A stretch of DNA of 35,168 bases from CAYQQQ01 sp964420125 (GCA_964420125.1 CAYQQQ010000036.1:1-35168); one strand, 5' to 3'; shown: positions 13,465-21,863, numbered from the stretch's first letter. The notes: generated by a model not told the origin, from the sequence alone. A program made the numbers and translations.

Positions 13465-15456
13465 ATGTCGCCCATGACGGACACCCCCTCGCAGGAGCCC
13501 GCTTCCCGTCTCCCCCACCCGGAGCGACCGTGGATGATGCGGACCTACTCGGGCCACTCCAGCGCGACGGCGTCCAACGAGCTCTACCGGACCAACCTTG
13601 CCAAGGGCCAGACCGGGCTCTCGATCGCCTTCGACCTGCCCACCCAGACCGGCTACGACCCCGACCACCCCCTCGCCAGAGGCGAGGTCGGCAAGGTCGG
13701 CGTGCCGGTCGCCCACCTCGGCCACATGCGCGCCCTGCTGGCAGGCATCCCCCCGGGCGAGATGAACACCTCGATGACCATCAACGCGCCTGCGGCGTGG
13801 ATGCTCGGGCTCTACGTGGCCAACGCCACCGAGCAGGGCGTCGATCCATCGGCGTTGCGGGGCACGACGCAGAACGACATCGTCAAGGAGTACCTCAGCC
13901 GTGGCACGTACATCTTCCCCCCGGAGGCCAGCCGTCGACTGATCGTGGACATGTTCGCCCACTGCCATCGTCACATCCCGCGGTGGAACCCGATGAACGT
14001 CTGCTCGTACCACCTGCAGGAGGCGGGCGCGACCCCTGTCCAGGAGATCGCCTACGCGCTGGCCAACGCCATCGGAGTGCTCGACGCGGTGCGCGAGTCG
14101 GGCCAGGTCGAGCCCGACGACCTACCCGCCGTGGTCGCCTCGGTCAGCTTCTTCGTCAACGCGGGCATGCGGTTCGTGGAGGAGAACGCCAAGATGCGGG
14201 TGTTCACGCGCATGTGGGACCGCCTCACCGCCGAGCGCTACGGCGTGACCGACCCCAAGGCACGGCGCTTCCGCTACGGCGTGCAGGTCAACAGCCTCGG
14301 CCTCACCGAGGCGCAACCCGAGAACAACGTGGCGCGGATCGTGCTCGAGGCGCTCGGGGTCACGCTGTCGAGGGACTCCCGGGCCCGCTCCATCCAGCTG
14401 CCGGCCTGGAACGAGGCGCTCGGCCTGCCCCGGCCCTGGGACCAGCAGTGGTCCCTGAGGATCCAGCAGGTGCTGGCCGAGGAGACCGACCTCCTCGAGT
14501 ACCCCGACCTCTTCGAGGGCTCGGTGGTGATGGATCGACTCACCGCGGAGCTCGAGGACGCTGCGCAGGCCGAGCTCGACGAGGTGCTCGAGCTGGGAGG
14601 CGCCTTCGAGGCCATCGACGAGCTCAAGGGTCGACTGGTGCGCTCCCACACCGAGCGGCTCCGCCGGATCGAGTCGGGTGAGCAGAAGGTGGTCGGCGTG
14701 AACGTCCACACCGAGACGGCGGCATCTCCCCTCGGGGGGCAGGACAGCATCCTGCGCGTCGACGGCCGTGTGCAGTCGGAGATGATCGAGGACGTCCAGC
14801 GGTGGCGGTCGAGCCGTGACCGGACCGAGGTCGACCAGGCGCTCGCCGAGTTGGAGCGCGTGGCGCGCGGCACCGGCAACCTGATGCCCGCCACCATCGC
14901 CCTGGCCAGAGCGGGCGGTACGACCGGCGAGTGGGCGGAACTGCTGCGCGAGGTGTTCGGGGAGTTCCGCGCACCCACCGGCGTGGCTGCGGCCGCCGGT
15001 GTGCGCGCCGGTGGCGATGGGCTCGCCGCGCTGGCCGAGCGACTGCGGGCCCGGCCGGGCGGACCGCCACGCCTGCTCGTGGGCAAGCCCGGTCTCGACG
15101 GCCACTCCAACGGGGCCGAGCAGGTCGCCGTCGCCGCTCGAGACGCCGGCTTCGAGGTCATCTACCAGGGGATCCGACTCACACCGGAGCAGATCGCCGC
15201 AGCCGCGCGCGACGAGGACGTGGACGTCATCGGGCTCTCGATCCTGTCGGGCTCCCACATGGAGCTGGTGCCCGAGGTGCTCAGGCTGGTGCGCGAGGAA
15301 GGCGTCGAGGCGCCCGTGGTCGCCGGGGGCATCATCCCCGAGGAGGATCGCCCGGCCCTGTTGGCCGCCGGCGTCGCCCAGGTCTTCACCCCGAAGGACT
15401 ACGAGCTCACCTCCATCATGGAGGCCATCGCCGAGCTCGCCCTGGCAGGGCGATGA
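13465..15456 (+). CDS. ecm: Ethylmalonyl-CoA mutase-like, coenzyme B12-dependent (MeaA/Ecm), 663 aa
   Basis: Converts (2R)-ethylmalonyl-CoA to (2S)-methylsuccinyl-CoA in the ethylmalonyl-CoA pathway of acetyl-CoA assimilation. The substrate domain has RTYSGHSSATASNELYR (about 26-42), FDLPTQTGYD, GEMNTSMTIN and WNPMNVCSYHLQEAGATP, which match MeaA-type mutases more closely than methylmalonyl-CoA mutase. A C-terminal cobalamin-binding domain begins near residue 530, with the base-off motif LDGHSNG (Asp545, His547, Gly550) and GLSILSGSH. ATG 13465 or ATG 13474 could start translation; neither has a Shine-Dalgarno, and CACAAT at 13461-13466 would suit a leaderless ATG 13474. The stop overlaps the next gene as ATGA. 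Other pathway genes such as ccr are not in the window. Confidence 0.88.
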   Translation: MSPMTDTPSQEPASRLPHPERPWMMRTYSGHSSATASNELYRTNLAKGQTGLSIAFDLPTQTGYDPDHPLARGEVGKVGVPVAHLGHMRALLAGIPPGEMNTSMTINAPAAWMLGLYVANATEQGVDPSALRGTTQNDIVKEYLSRGTYIFPPEASRRLIVDMFAHCHRHIPRWNPMNVCSYHLQEAGATPVQEIAYALANAIGVLDAVRESGQVEPDDLPAVVASVSFFVNAGMRFVEENAKMRVFTRMWDRLTAERYGVTDPKARRFRYGVQVNSLGLTEAQPENNVARIVLEALGVTLSRDSRARSIQLPAWNEALGLPRPWDQQWSLRIQQVLAEETDLLEYPDLFEGSVVMDRLTAELEDAAQAELDEVLELGGAFEAIDELKGRLVRSHTERLRRIESGEQKVVGVNVHTETAASPLGGQDSILRVDGRVQSEMIEDVQRWRSSRDRTEVDQALAELERVARGTGNLMPATIALARAGGTTGEWAELLREVFGEFRAPTGVAAAAGVRAGGDGLAALAERLRARPGGPPRLLVGKPGLDGHSNGAEQVAVAARDAGFEVIYQGIRLTPEQIAAAARDEDVDVIGLSILSGSHMELVPEVLRLVREEGVEAPVVAGGIIPEEDRPALLAAGVAQVFTPKDYELTSIMEAIAELALAGR

Positions 15457-16547
15457 ACCCGCCAGTCCACGGGGCGGACGACCACGCGAGCATCCTGAGC
15501 TTCGCCAGCGACAACACCGCCGGTGTCTGTCCAGAGGTGCTGGGGGCGCTCACCGTCGAAGCCGAGCGGACCGGCGCCGCCTACGGGTGGGACGAGGCAT
15601 CCGCTCGGCTCGAATCGCTGCTGGCCGAGGTGTTCGAGCATCCGGTGCTCACGCTGCCCGTCGCCACCGGCACTGCCGCCAACGCCCTCGCCCTGGCAGC
15701 GACCAACCCCGTGTGGGGCGGCGTGCTCTGCCACCGCGATGCCCACATCCTGGTCGACGAGTGCGCCGCCCCGACCGCCCTCGGGGGTGGGTTGAGCCTG
15801 CTCGGCGTGCCCGGCCCCCACGGGCGGCTCACGGTCGAGGGGATCGAGGGCTTCCTCGCGGAGCGTCGCGACAGCGGCGTCCACACGGTGCCGGTGACCG
15901 GCCTGTCGCTCACCCAGAGCACGGAGGCCGGCACCCGCTACCGGCCCGACGACCTGGCAGCGCTCGCCGAGCTGGCCCGACGGCACTCGCTGCACCTGCA
16001 CATGGACGGCGCCCGCTTCGCCAACGCCGTCGCCGCTGCAGGCGCCACTCCTGCCGAGCTCAGCTGGAAGTCGGGCGTGGAGGTCCTGTCGCTCGGCGCC
16101 ACCAAGGGCGGCTGCCTGGGCGCCGAGGCGATCGTGGTCTTCCCCGACGACCTCCGGTCGCGAGGAGCGGAGCTCGAACGGCTGCGCAAGCGCTCCGGAC
16201 ACCTCCTGTCGAAGCAGCGTTTCGTCAGCGCCCAGTTGGAGGCTTGGCTCGGCGACGGGGTGTGGCTGCGCCACGCCGACCACGCCAACGCCCTGGCCTC
16301 CCAGCTCGGCCACGGGTTGGCGTCGCGCGGGATCGAGGTGGTGCACCCTGTCGAGGCCAACATGGTGTTCGCCCTCCTCGATCCCGTCCAGCACCAGGCT
16401 GCACGGTCAGCCGGGGCCGAGTACTACACGGAGCGGCCCCGCGACGGACGCCGGCACGAGGATCGGGTGGAAGCGCGCCTGGTGACCAGCTGGTCGTCCA
16501 CAATGGCAGAGGTGGACCGGCTGCTGGAGGCCGTCGGATCCACCTGA
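15453..16547 (+). CDS. PLP-dependent low-specificity threonine aldolase family lyase, 364 aa
   Basis: Fold-type I PLP enzyme of the beta-eliminating lyase/threonine aldolase family, cleaving L-threonine-type beta-hydroxy amino acids to glycine plus an aldehyde. Landmarks are FASDNTAGVCPEVL at the N-terminus, GTAANALAL, the His in LHMDGARFANA that stacks and positions PLP (with the conserved Asp), and the Schiff-base Lys218 in SLGATKGG. ATG 15453 overlaps the ecm stop as ATGA, so the two are translationally coupled, which is an unusual pairing. Substrate preference cannot be deduced. Confidence 0.88.
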   Translation: MNPPVHGADDHASILSFASDNTAGVCPEVLGALTVEAERTGAAYGWDEASARLESLLAEVFEHPVLTLPVATGTAANALALAATNPVWGGVLCHRDAHILVDECAAPTALGGGLSLLGVPGPHGRLTVEGIEGFLAERRDSGVHTVPVTGLSLTQSTEAGTRYRPDDLAALAELARRHSLHLHMDGARFANAVAAAGATPAELSWKSGVEVLSLGATKGGCLGAEAIVVFPDDLRSRGAELERLRKRSGHLLSKQRFVSAQLEAWLGDGVWLRHADHANALASQLGHGLASRGIEVVHPVEANMVFALLDPVQHQAARSAGAEYYTERPRDGRRHEDRVEARLVTSWSSTMAEVDRLLEAVGST

Positions 16548-16586
16548 AACGTTCAACGACCTCACGACCACGCCGATGGGAGGCAT

Positions 16587-17354
16587 GTGGTGCACAGCCG
16601 AACGCTCGCGGTCTTCGTCGGGGCGCTGAGCCTCCTGCTCGGGCTCTGGGCGGTGCTCGGCGACCTCGCAGCGATGGGTGCGGCCGCAGGCGCGGTCGGG
16701 TTCGTCGCCGGGCTCCTGGCCCTGGTCCCCGACACCACTGCGCCTCCCCCCACCGCCACCGCAGATGGACCTCCCCCGGAGCCCACCGCGATCCTGGACC
16801 CGGCGGCCGACGAACCGACCCTCGCTGCGCCGGGCGCCGACCATCCGGGTGAGCACCTCGAGGATCGCCACACCGAGGCGGAGTCCGGGGAGCTGCTCAC
16901 CGATCCCACCACCGATCTCTTCTCCGAGGCCTACCTCCGCGTGGCGCTCGACTCCCGACTCGCCTCCGCACGCCGGCACCTCCGCCCTGTCGCCGTGGCG
17001 CTCCTGGAGGTCACCGAGGGCATCCCCGACGACCTGGCCGTCCCGGCTCCACCGGATCGGGTGGCCGACGCCATCCGTGAGACCGTGCGGGAGGCCGACA
17101 TCGCCTGCCGCATGAACGACGGGCACTTCGCGGTCATCCTCGAGGACACTCCCGAGAACGGGGCGGTGTGGACCGTCGAGCGGATCCGGCGCAACCTGGT
17201 GAGCCGCTTCGGCCACCACACCCTCTGGGCAGGGGTGGCCTGCTACCCCGCCCACGCCTTCGACAGCGCGGAGCTGATGTCCCAGGTGCGGTTGGCGCTG
17301 GAGACGGCCAAGGAGTGGAAGCAGGACCGCATCGAGGTCGCCGCCGCCGAGTGA
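16587..17354 (+). CDS. Membrane protein with degenerate GGDEF domain, 255 aa
   Basis: Two hydrophobic N-terminal segments (about 7-24 and 28-46) anchor the protein, a proline/acid-rich linker spans about 48-105, and a diguanylate-cyclase-like fold follows from DPTTDLFSEAYLRVALDSRL. The active-site loop that should read GGDEF reads NDGHF (residues 177-181, RMNDGHFAVIL), so diguanylate cyclase activity is unlikely and the domain is probably a sensor, scaffold or binding module. The C-terminal WAGVACYPAHAFDSAELMSQ is typical of GGDEF proteins. GTG 16587 or 16590 follows a GGGAGG Shine-Dalgarno; the latter has better spacing. It is 40 nt downstream of the aldolase. Confidence 0.75.
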   Translation: MVHSRTLAVFVGALSLLLGLWAVLGDLAAMGAAAGAVGFVAGLLALVPDTTAPPPTATADGPPPEPTAILDPAADEPTLAAPGADHPGEHLEDRHTEAESGELLTDPTTDLFSEAYLRVALDSRLASARRHLRPVAVALLEVTEGIPDDLAVPAPPDRVADAIRETVREADIACRMNDGHFAVILEDTPENGAVWTVERIRRNLVSRFGHHTLWAGVACYPAHAFDSAELMSQVRLALETAKEWKQDRIEVAAAE

Positions 17355-17488
17355 CCGGCGCCGGGCGAACTTCGCTCGGTGGGCTGCTCGCAACGGTCGG
17401 AAGGAGCCCGTTCCTCCCGGTCGCGGCCACCTGCACCGGCGCATCCCCTACGGTCTCGCGACCCGCCCCCCGCCCTCCAGGAACCCCC

Positions 17489-17986
17489 ATGGTGATGCCA
17501 CGTCCACTCCAGGACCTCGTCGAGCGCTTCGCGGCCTCCGACCTGGTCGCCACGCTCGCGCCCCGCTTCGTCCCGGCACTCGACCGCTTCCTGCACCGCG
17601 TCAGCCGAGGCCGCGTCCTGCTGAGCCGCCCGGCGATCCCGTCGATCCTCCTCACCACCACCGGCGCCCGCAGCAGGCGGCCGCGACAGACCCCGTTGGC
17701 CGCCGTCCCCCTCGACGGGAGCTACTACGTGGTGGGGTCGAACTTCGGGGGACCGCACCACCCCGCGTGGTCCTACAACCTGCTGGCCCACCCGGAGGCC
17801 AGCATCAGCGTCGACGGTCGCGACGTCGCCATCCGTGCCGAGCTGCTCAGCCCTCGGGACAAGGAGGAGATCTGGCCCCGACTGCTCACGGTATGGCCGC
17901 CGTACGAGCGATATGCGCAGCGCTCCGGTCGCGAGCTGCGGGTGTTCCGCCTCGCTCCGCCCGACGACGGCGCCGTGTCGGGGTGA
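17489..17986 (+). CDS. Deazaflavin (F420)-dependent nitroreductase family protein, 165 aa
   Basis: A split beta-barrel oxidoreductase of the Ddn/DDN family, which uses reduced F420 to reduce quinones or nitroaromatics in actinobacteria. Diagnostic segments are ILLTTTGARSRRPRQTPL, YYVVGSNFGGPHHPAWSYNLLAHPEASI, and VTWPPY-like WPPYERYAQRSGRELRVFRLAP near the end. ATG 17489 has an AGGA Shine-Dalgarno 6-7 nt upstream; the frame is open further upstream but without conserved sequence. Its TGA abuts the holB stop on the other strand with no intergenic base. Confidence 0.88.
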   Translation: MVMPRPLQDLVERFAASDLVATLAPRFVPALDRFLHRVSRGRVLLSRPAIPSILLTTTGARSRRPRQTPLAAVPLDGSYYVVGSNFGGPHHPAWSYNLLAHPEASISVDGRDVAIRAELLSPRDKEEIWPRLLTVWPPYERYAQRSGRELRVFRLAPPDDGAVSG

Positions 17987-19051
17987 TCAACGCGGGAGCC
18001 CGACGAGCAGCGCCGTGAGGGCGAGTGGCTCGTTGGGGTTGAACTGCAGGGACTCGGTGAAGCGCTGCACCGCGCCCGTTGCCTCGAGGAAGGCAGCGAG
18101 GTCTCCGTCCGGGGCCCCGGGCTCCTCGAGCGGTCGCCGATAGGCCTCGAGCAGTGCAGCGAGCCCGGCGCGCAGCTCGTCGGTGCGGATCCGACGCGCC
18201 TCCCGCTTGTGTCGGGCCTGGAGCGCCGTGCGCTCGCCCCTGCGACCACCACCGAGCCGCTCGGTCATCTCGTCGAAGGACGCCAGCTCCTCCCCCTGGG
18301 AAGCGGACAACGGTGCCAGCACCTCCTCGATGCCCGCCAGGAGCTCGTCGGCCAGACGACAGGCTGCTGCGCCGGAGCCGTCCAGGTCGTCCCTGGCCCT
18401 GCTCCAGGCCGCTCGGCGCGCCGTGAGCCCCGGATCGCGGGCCAGCAGCCGCGCCCGATCCAGATCTCCCCCGCACGCCTGCGCTGCTGCGGCCGAGACC
18501 GACTCCGAAGCTCCCTCGCGCTCCAACACCGCCCGTACCTCGAGGACGGGAACCGAGGAGAAGTCCACCCGGACGCAGCGCGAGGCCACGGTGACCAGCT
18601 CGTCGGGCACGTCTTCGGCGGTGACCAGGAACACCGTGGACTCCGGAGGCTCCTCCAGGCTCTTGAGCAGGATCGGTGCCGCCTCCCGAACGAGATGGAG
18701 CTCCTCCAGCACGATCACCTGGAGGTGGCCCTCGGGAGGTGCCATGGCGGCTCGTCGCACGACCTCACGAGCCTGCTCGGCCGAGATCGACGCACCGTCG
18801 CGAGTGACCAACATCACCGACGGATGTCGATCCTGCGCCACCAGCTGGCGCGTCCGTTCACCGTCCTCCAGCCCCTGGCCTGCCGCGAGCAGCTCGGCGG
18901 CGAAGGCGCGGGCAGCGGATCGCTTGCCGGAGCCCCGGGGACCGACCAGCAGGTAGGCGTGCACCGGGGCCGCCACGGCCGCCCGCAGCGCGGCCACCGC
19001 CAAGGGCTGGCCGACCACCTGCACCCAGGGATCCGTGGCGACGGCGTTCAC
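17987..19051 (-). CDS. holB: DNA polymerase III delta' subunit (HolB), 354 aa
   Basis: Clamp-loader subunit. AAA+ landmarks are GQPLAVAAL, HAYLLVGPRGSGKRSAARAF with Walker A GPRGSGK (37-43), VIVLEELHLV, and KSLEEPPESTVFLV with the usual SRC sensor segment. The cysteine cluster that forms the zinc module between Walker A and B in typical delta' proteins is missing: the region reads AAGQGLEDGERTRQLVAQDRHPSV. GTG 19051 overlaps the tmk stop as GTGA. The tmk-holB order is conserved in many bacteria. Confidence 0.88.
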   Translation of the reverse strand: MNAVATDPWVQVVGQPLAVAALRAAVAAPVHAYLLVGPRGSGKRSAARAFAAELLAAGQGLEDGERTRQLVAQDRHPSVMLVTRDGASISAEQAREVVRRAAMAPPEGHLQVIVLEELHLVREAAPILLKSLEEPPESTVFLVTAEDVPDELVTVASRCVRVDFSSVPVLEVRAVLEREGASESVSAAAAQACGGDLDRARLLARDPGLTARRAAWSRARDDLDGSGAAACRLADELLAGIEEVLAPLSASQGEELASFDEMTERLGGGRRGERTALQARHKREARRIRTDELRAGLAALLEAYRRPLEEPGAPDGDLAAFLEATGAVQRFTESLQFNPNEPLALTALLVGLPR

Positions 19052-19695
19052 GCGGGACCCACCGTCAGACCGAGTCGCAGCCCCACCAGTCGGACGATCT
19101 CGCCATGCACCTCCGCGACGGTACCCGAGCCGTCGAGGACCACCCAGCGGTCCGGGTCGGCCTCGGCCTGGGTCAGGAACCCCGAGCGCACCCGCCGATG
19201 GAACGCCGAACCTGCCGCCTCGATCCGGTCGCGAGGCCGCCCGGTTCGAGCAGAGGCCACCTCTTCGTCGAGGTCCAGCAGCACCACCAGGTCCGGGAGC
19301 AGGTCGTCCACCGCCCACCGTGACAGCTGCTCCACCCACCCCGGATCGAGCCCACGTCCGTGGCCCTGGTACGCGACCGAGGAACCGAGGTAGCGGTCGC
19401 ACACCACGTGGCGACCGTCGGACAGCGCTGGACGGATGAGCTCGGCCACGTGCTGCGCCCGATCCGCCGCCATGAGGAGCGCCTCGGTGCGATCGCTCGG
19501 AGCTCCTCCAGCGTCCTCGAGCAACAGGTCCCGCAGCGCGGCGCCCAGCCGTGTGCCACCTGGCTCGCGAGTCAGCACCGCGCCCAGTGCATCGGCCAGC
19601 AGGGCGGCCTGGGTGGACTTCCCCGAGCCCTCGCCGCCCTCCAGCACGATGAAGCTTCCGGAGAGCGCTCGCTCCCTGTCCTGAGAGCGGGTCAC
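19048..19695 (-). CDS. tmk: Thymidylate kinase (dTMP kinase), 215 aa
   Basis: Phosphorylates dTMP to dTDP. It shows Walker A GGEGSGKST (20-28), the TREPGGTRLG substrate-binding segment, the CDRYLGSSVAYQGHGRGL motif and an LID-like TGRPRDRIE. GTG 19695 overlaps the MFS gene stop as GTGA, and the tmk stop overlaps the holB start in the same way. The tmk frame is therefore translationally tied both to a membrane transporter-like gene and to a clamp-loader gene. Confidence 0.93.
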   Translation of the reverse strand: MTRSQDRERALSGSFIVLEGGEGSGKSTQAALLADALGAVLTREPGGTRLGAALRDLLLEDAGGAPSDRTEALLMAADRAQHVAELIRPALSDGRHVVCDRYLGSSVAYQGHGRGLDPGWVEQLSRWAVDDLLPDLVVLLDLDEEVASARTGRPRDRIEAAGSAFHRRVRSGFLTQAEADPDRWVVLDGSGTVAEVHGEIVRLVGLRLGLTVGPA

Positions 19696-21365
19696 GAGGC
19701 CTCCTCCTCCCCTCCCTGCCCGGGCGATCCGCCCCGACGGCTGCCCTTGTCGCGGGTCTCGCCACCGGGCAACCACAGCTCTCCGGTGCGCACGTCGTTC
19801 CATCCTGCCCGCAAGCTGGACCGGATCCCCATCTGCATGGACCGTGCAGCGAGCACGCCGGCTCCGAAGATGATCGCCGATGCGAGCCACAGGGTGATCC
19901 GGACGCCGGGGATGGCGAGATCGAACCCGAGGAACGAGGCGGTCGGCACCGACGGCTCCTCGTCGCCGGTGGCGGCCCGGGCGAATCCGTTGAAGATGGT
20001 TGCCAGGATCGGGCCGAGCAGCAGTGCCAGCAGCACGCACAGTCGCACCAGCGTGAGCAAGGTGGTGAAGATGCGACCGCGGAGATCGGCCTCGGTGTGC
20101 TCCTGCAGCAGGGTGAAGCCCAGCACGTAGGTCGACCCGGCGAAGAGACCGAGGCCCAGCACACCCATCACCGCCAGCCAGAACGACGACATCGACACGC
20201 CGAGGAACAGCGAGACCCCGGCACCCATCACCATGAACGGGAAGACGGTCTCCTTCGGCAGGCTCCGCTGGACCGCCGAGATCATCACGACCCCGAGGGC
20301 CACCCCGATCCCCATGGCGGTGATGAACAGGGGGAACGTGTTGGCGTCCCCGATCACGTAGCGGGCGAACGTGGGACCGAGCGGTACCAGCATCGCCCCG
20401 CCGACGATCCCCGTGGCCAGACCGATGTTGACCGCGCGCACGACGGGGTTGACGAACACGAACTCCCAGCCCTCCCGCATGTCCTGCCAGACGTGACGCA
20501 GGTAGGACTTCTCCGCCTCCAGGGGATCGTCGGGCGTGTCTGCCCCGACCTTCCTCGAATCCTCGGAGTCCGGAACCGCGGCCGGTGCCGGGGGGGGCAG
20601 CTCGACCGTCACCGGTTCGTCGAAGGGCAGCACGTCCTCCGATGGTGGATCGGGCACGGCGCTCAGCCGGCCGGAGCGAACGTTCGAGGGCAGTCCACGG
20701 AAGACCCATCGGCTGAGGATCATCGCCGAAGCCAGGAAGCTCGCCGAGTTGAACCAGAACGCCAACGTCTGCGTGTCCCCCAGCGAGCGGTTCAGACCCA
20801 GGAAGCCCAGGAAGCTGATCTGCACCAGGCGGTCGTTGAGGCTCTTGAGGGCGAACTGGATGGGTCCCGCCACCGGCATGGTGGCGTAGGCGGCCACGAG
20901 GCTGAGCGAGTTGGCACTGGTCAGCTTCTCGACCGGCACCACCGCGGGGACGGTGGCCTCCTTCGCGGGTGACCACATCATGGTGAACACCTCGAGCACG
21001 AAGCTGGCCAGCACCAGCCCCGGCACCGTCTGCACCAGCGGCAGGACCAGGTAGACGCTCGCTCGCACCACGTCCGCGGTGATCATCAGCCGCTTGCGGT
21101 CGAAGCGGTCCACGATCACCCCGATGAAGGGCGCCAGGAAGAACCCCGGGGCCACGCGAGCCATCGTCACCAGCGCGATGGCACCCTCGGGCTGCGAGGA
21201 GATCGACGCGGCCAGGGAGGTGATGGCGAAGAACCCAACCCAGTCGCCGAGGGCGGAGATGACCTGGACGTTGAACAGCGCGAAGAACCTGCGGGTGCCG
21301 AAGACACGCTCGATCCACCCCGCGCCCGGAGCCGGACCGGCGTCAGGCTCCGCTGCGCCACTCAC
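19692..21365 (-). CDS. Major facilitator superfamily membrane protein coupled to tmk, 557 aa
   Basis: Hydrophobic pattern consistent with 12 membrane helices, split by a long charged central loop (about 225-295, rich in Pro, Asp and Glu). The MFS loop signature is visible as GVIVDRFDRKRL between helices 2 and 3. A basic glycine-rich C-terminal tail ends the protein. The substrate is unknown. GTG 21365 begins 3 nt after the stop of the lysine-rich gene. From memory, the Streptomyces tmk gene product is a fusion of an MFS-like membrane domain with thymidylate kinase, so the pair here would be the unfused version. Confidence 0.85.
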   Translation of the reverse strand: MSGAAEPDAGPAPGAGWIERVFGTRRFFALFNVQVISALGDWVGFFAITSLAASISSQPEGAIALVTMARVAPGFFLAPFIGVIVDRFDRKRLMITADVVRASVYLVLPLVQTVPGLVLASFVLEVFTMMWSPAKEATVPAVVPVEKLTSANSLSLVAAYATMPVAGPIQFALKSLNDRLVQISFLGFLGLNRSLGDTQTLAFWFNSASFLASAMILSRWVFRGLPSNVRSGRLSAVPDPPSEDVLPFDEPVTVELPPPAPAAVPDSEDSRKVGADTPDDPLEAEKSYLRHVWQDMREGWEFVFVNPVVRAVNIGLATGIVGGAMLVPLGPTFARYVIGDANTFPLFITAMGIGVALGVVMISAVQRSLPKETVFPFMVMGAGVSLFLGVSMSSFWLAVMGVLGLGLFAGSTYVLGFTLLQEHTEADLRGRIFTTLLTLVRLCVLLALLLGPILATIFNGFARAATGDEEPSVPTASFLGFDLAIPGVRITLWLASAIIFGAGVLAARSMQMGIRSSLRAGWNDVRTGELWLPGGETRDKGSRRGGSPGQGGEEEAS

Positions 21366-21368
21366 ACC

Positions 21369-21863
21369 TCAGGAAGAGGACTTCTTCGCTCCAGCCTTCT
21401 TCTTGGCGGGAGCCTTCTTCTTCGCCGCTGCCTTCTTCTTGGCCGGAGCCTTCTTCTTGGCCGGAGCCTTCTTCTTGGCCGGAGCCTTCTTCTTCGCCGG
21501 AGCCTTCTTCTTGGCCGGAGCCTTCCCCGGGACCTTCTTGGCGACACGCTTGGCCACACCGCGACCGGCGGCGGGCGCCCGCTTCGCCGCTGCGCCCGCC
21601 TTGCTGGCCGCGCTGCCCATGTTGTCGATCAGACCCTGCATCTGGGTCTCCGCCCTGCGACGCTGATCCTCGGCGAGCTCGCTCAGGCGATCGACCTCGG
21701 TGGTGATCCACTCCGCGAGCTCCTCCACCAGCTTCTGGACGCCGTTGACCACCTCGTTGATGACGTCCTCCGCGCTCTGGCCGCCTTCCTTGAACTGCCC
21801 AGCGATCCGCTCGAACTCCTTGGCAGCCCGATCGGCGAACGGCGGTCGTTCGATGTTCGGCAT
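21369..21863 (-). CDS. Lysine/alanine-rich histone-H1-like protein, 164 aa
   Basis: Residues 1-~85 are helical and amphipathic (FADRAAKEFERIAGQFKEGGQSAEDVINEVVNGVQKLVEELAEWI), with no enzyme motif. From ~95 the protein becomes basic, and about residues 113-160 are repeats of APAKKK/AAAKKK ending KKSSS. Such tails bind DNA non-specifically, as in histone H1 and the HupB C-terminus. ATG 21863 has a GAGGAGG Shine-Dalgarno 7 nt upstream. A -10-like TACGGT lies at 21918-21913. Its neighbour topA carries the same repeat tail, suggesting a shared nucleoid role. Confidence 0.75.
   Translation of the reverse strand: MPNIERPPFADRAAKEFERIAGQFKEGGQSAEDVINEVVNGVQKLVEELAEWITTEVDRLSELAEDQRRRAETQMQGLIDNMGSAASKAGAAAKRAPAAGRGVAKRVAKKVPGKAPAKKKAPAKKKAPAKKKAPAKKKAPAKKKAAAKKKAPAKKKAGAKKSSS
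21394..21522 (-). repeat. 18-bp tandem repeats encoding APAKKK
   Basis: About seven imperfect copies of an 18-bp unit (plus-strand pattern GCCTTCTTCTTGGCCGGA) encode the lysine-rich tail. A shorter array of the same unit lies in topA about 600 bp away in the same orientation, so unequal recombination between them is possible. Confidence 0.85.

Noticed and set aside
13217..13477. 86-aa plus-strand ORF covering the candidate RNA
   Set aside because: No ribosome-binding site, no recognisable protein features, and base pairing explains the sequence better.
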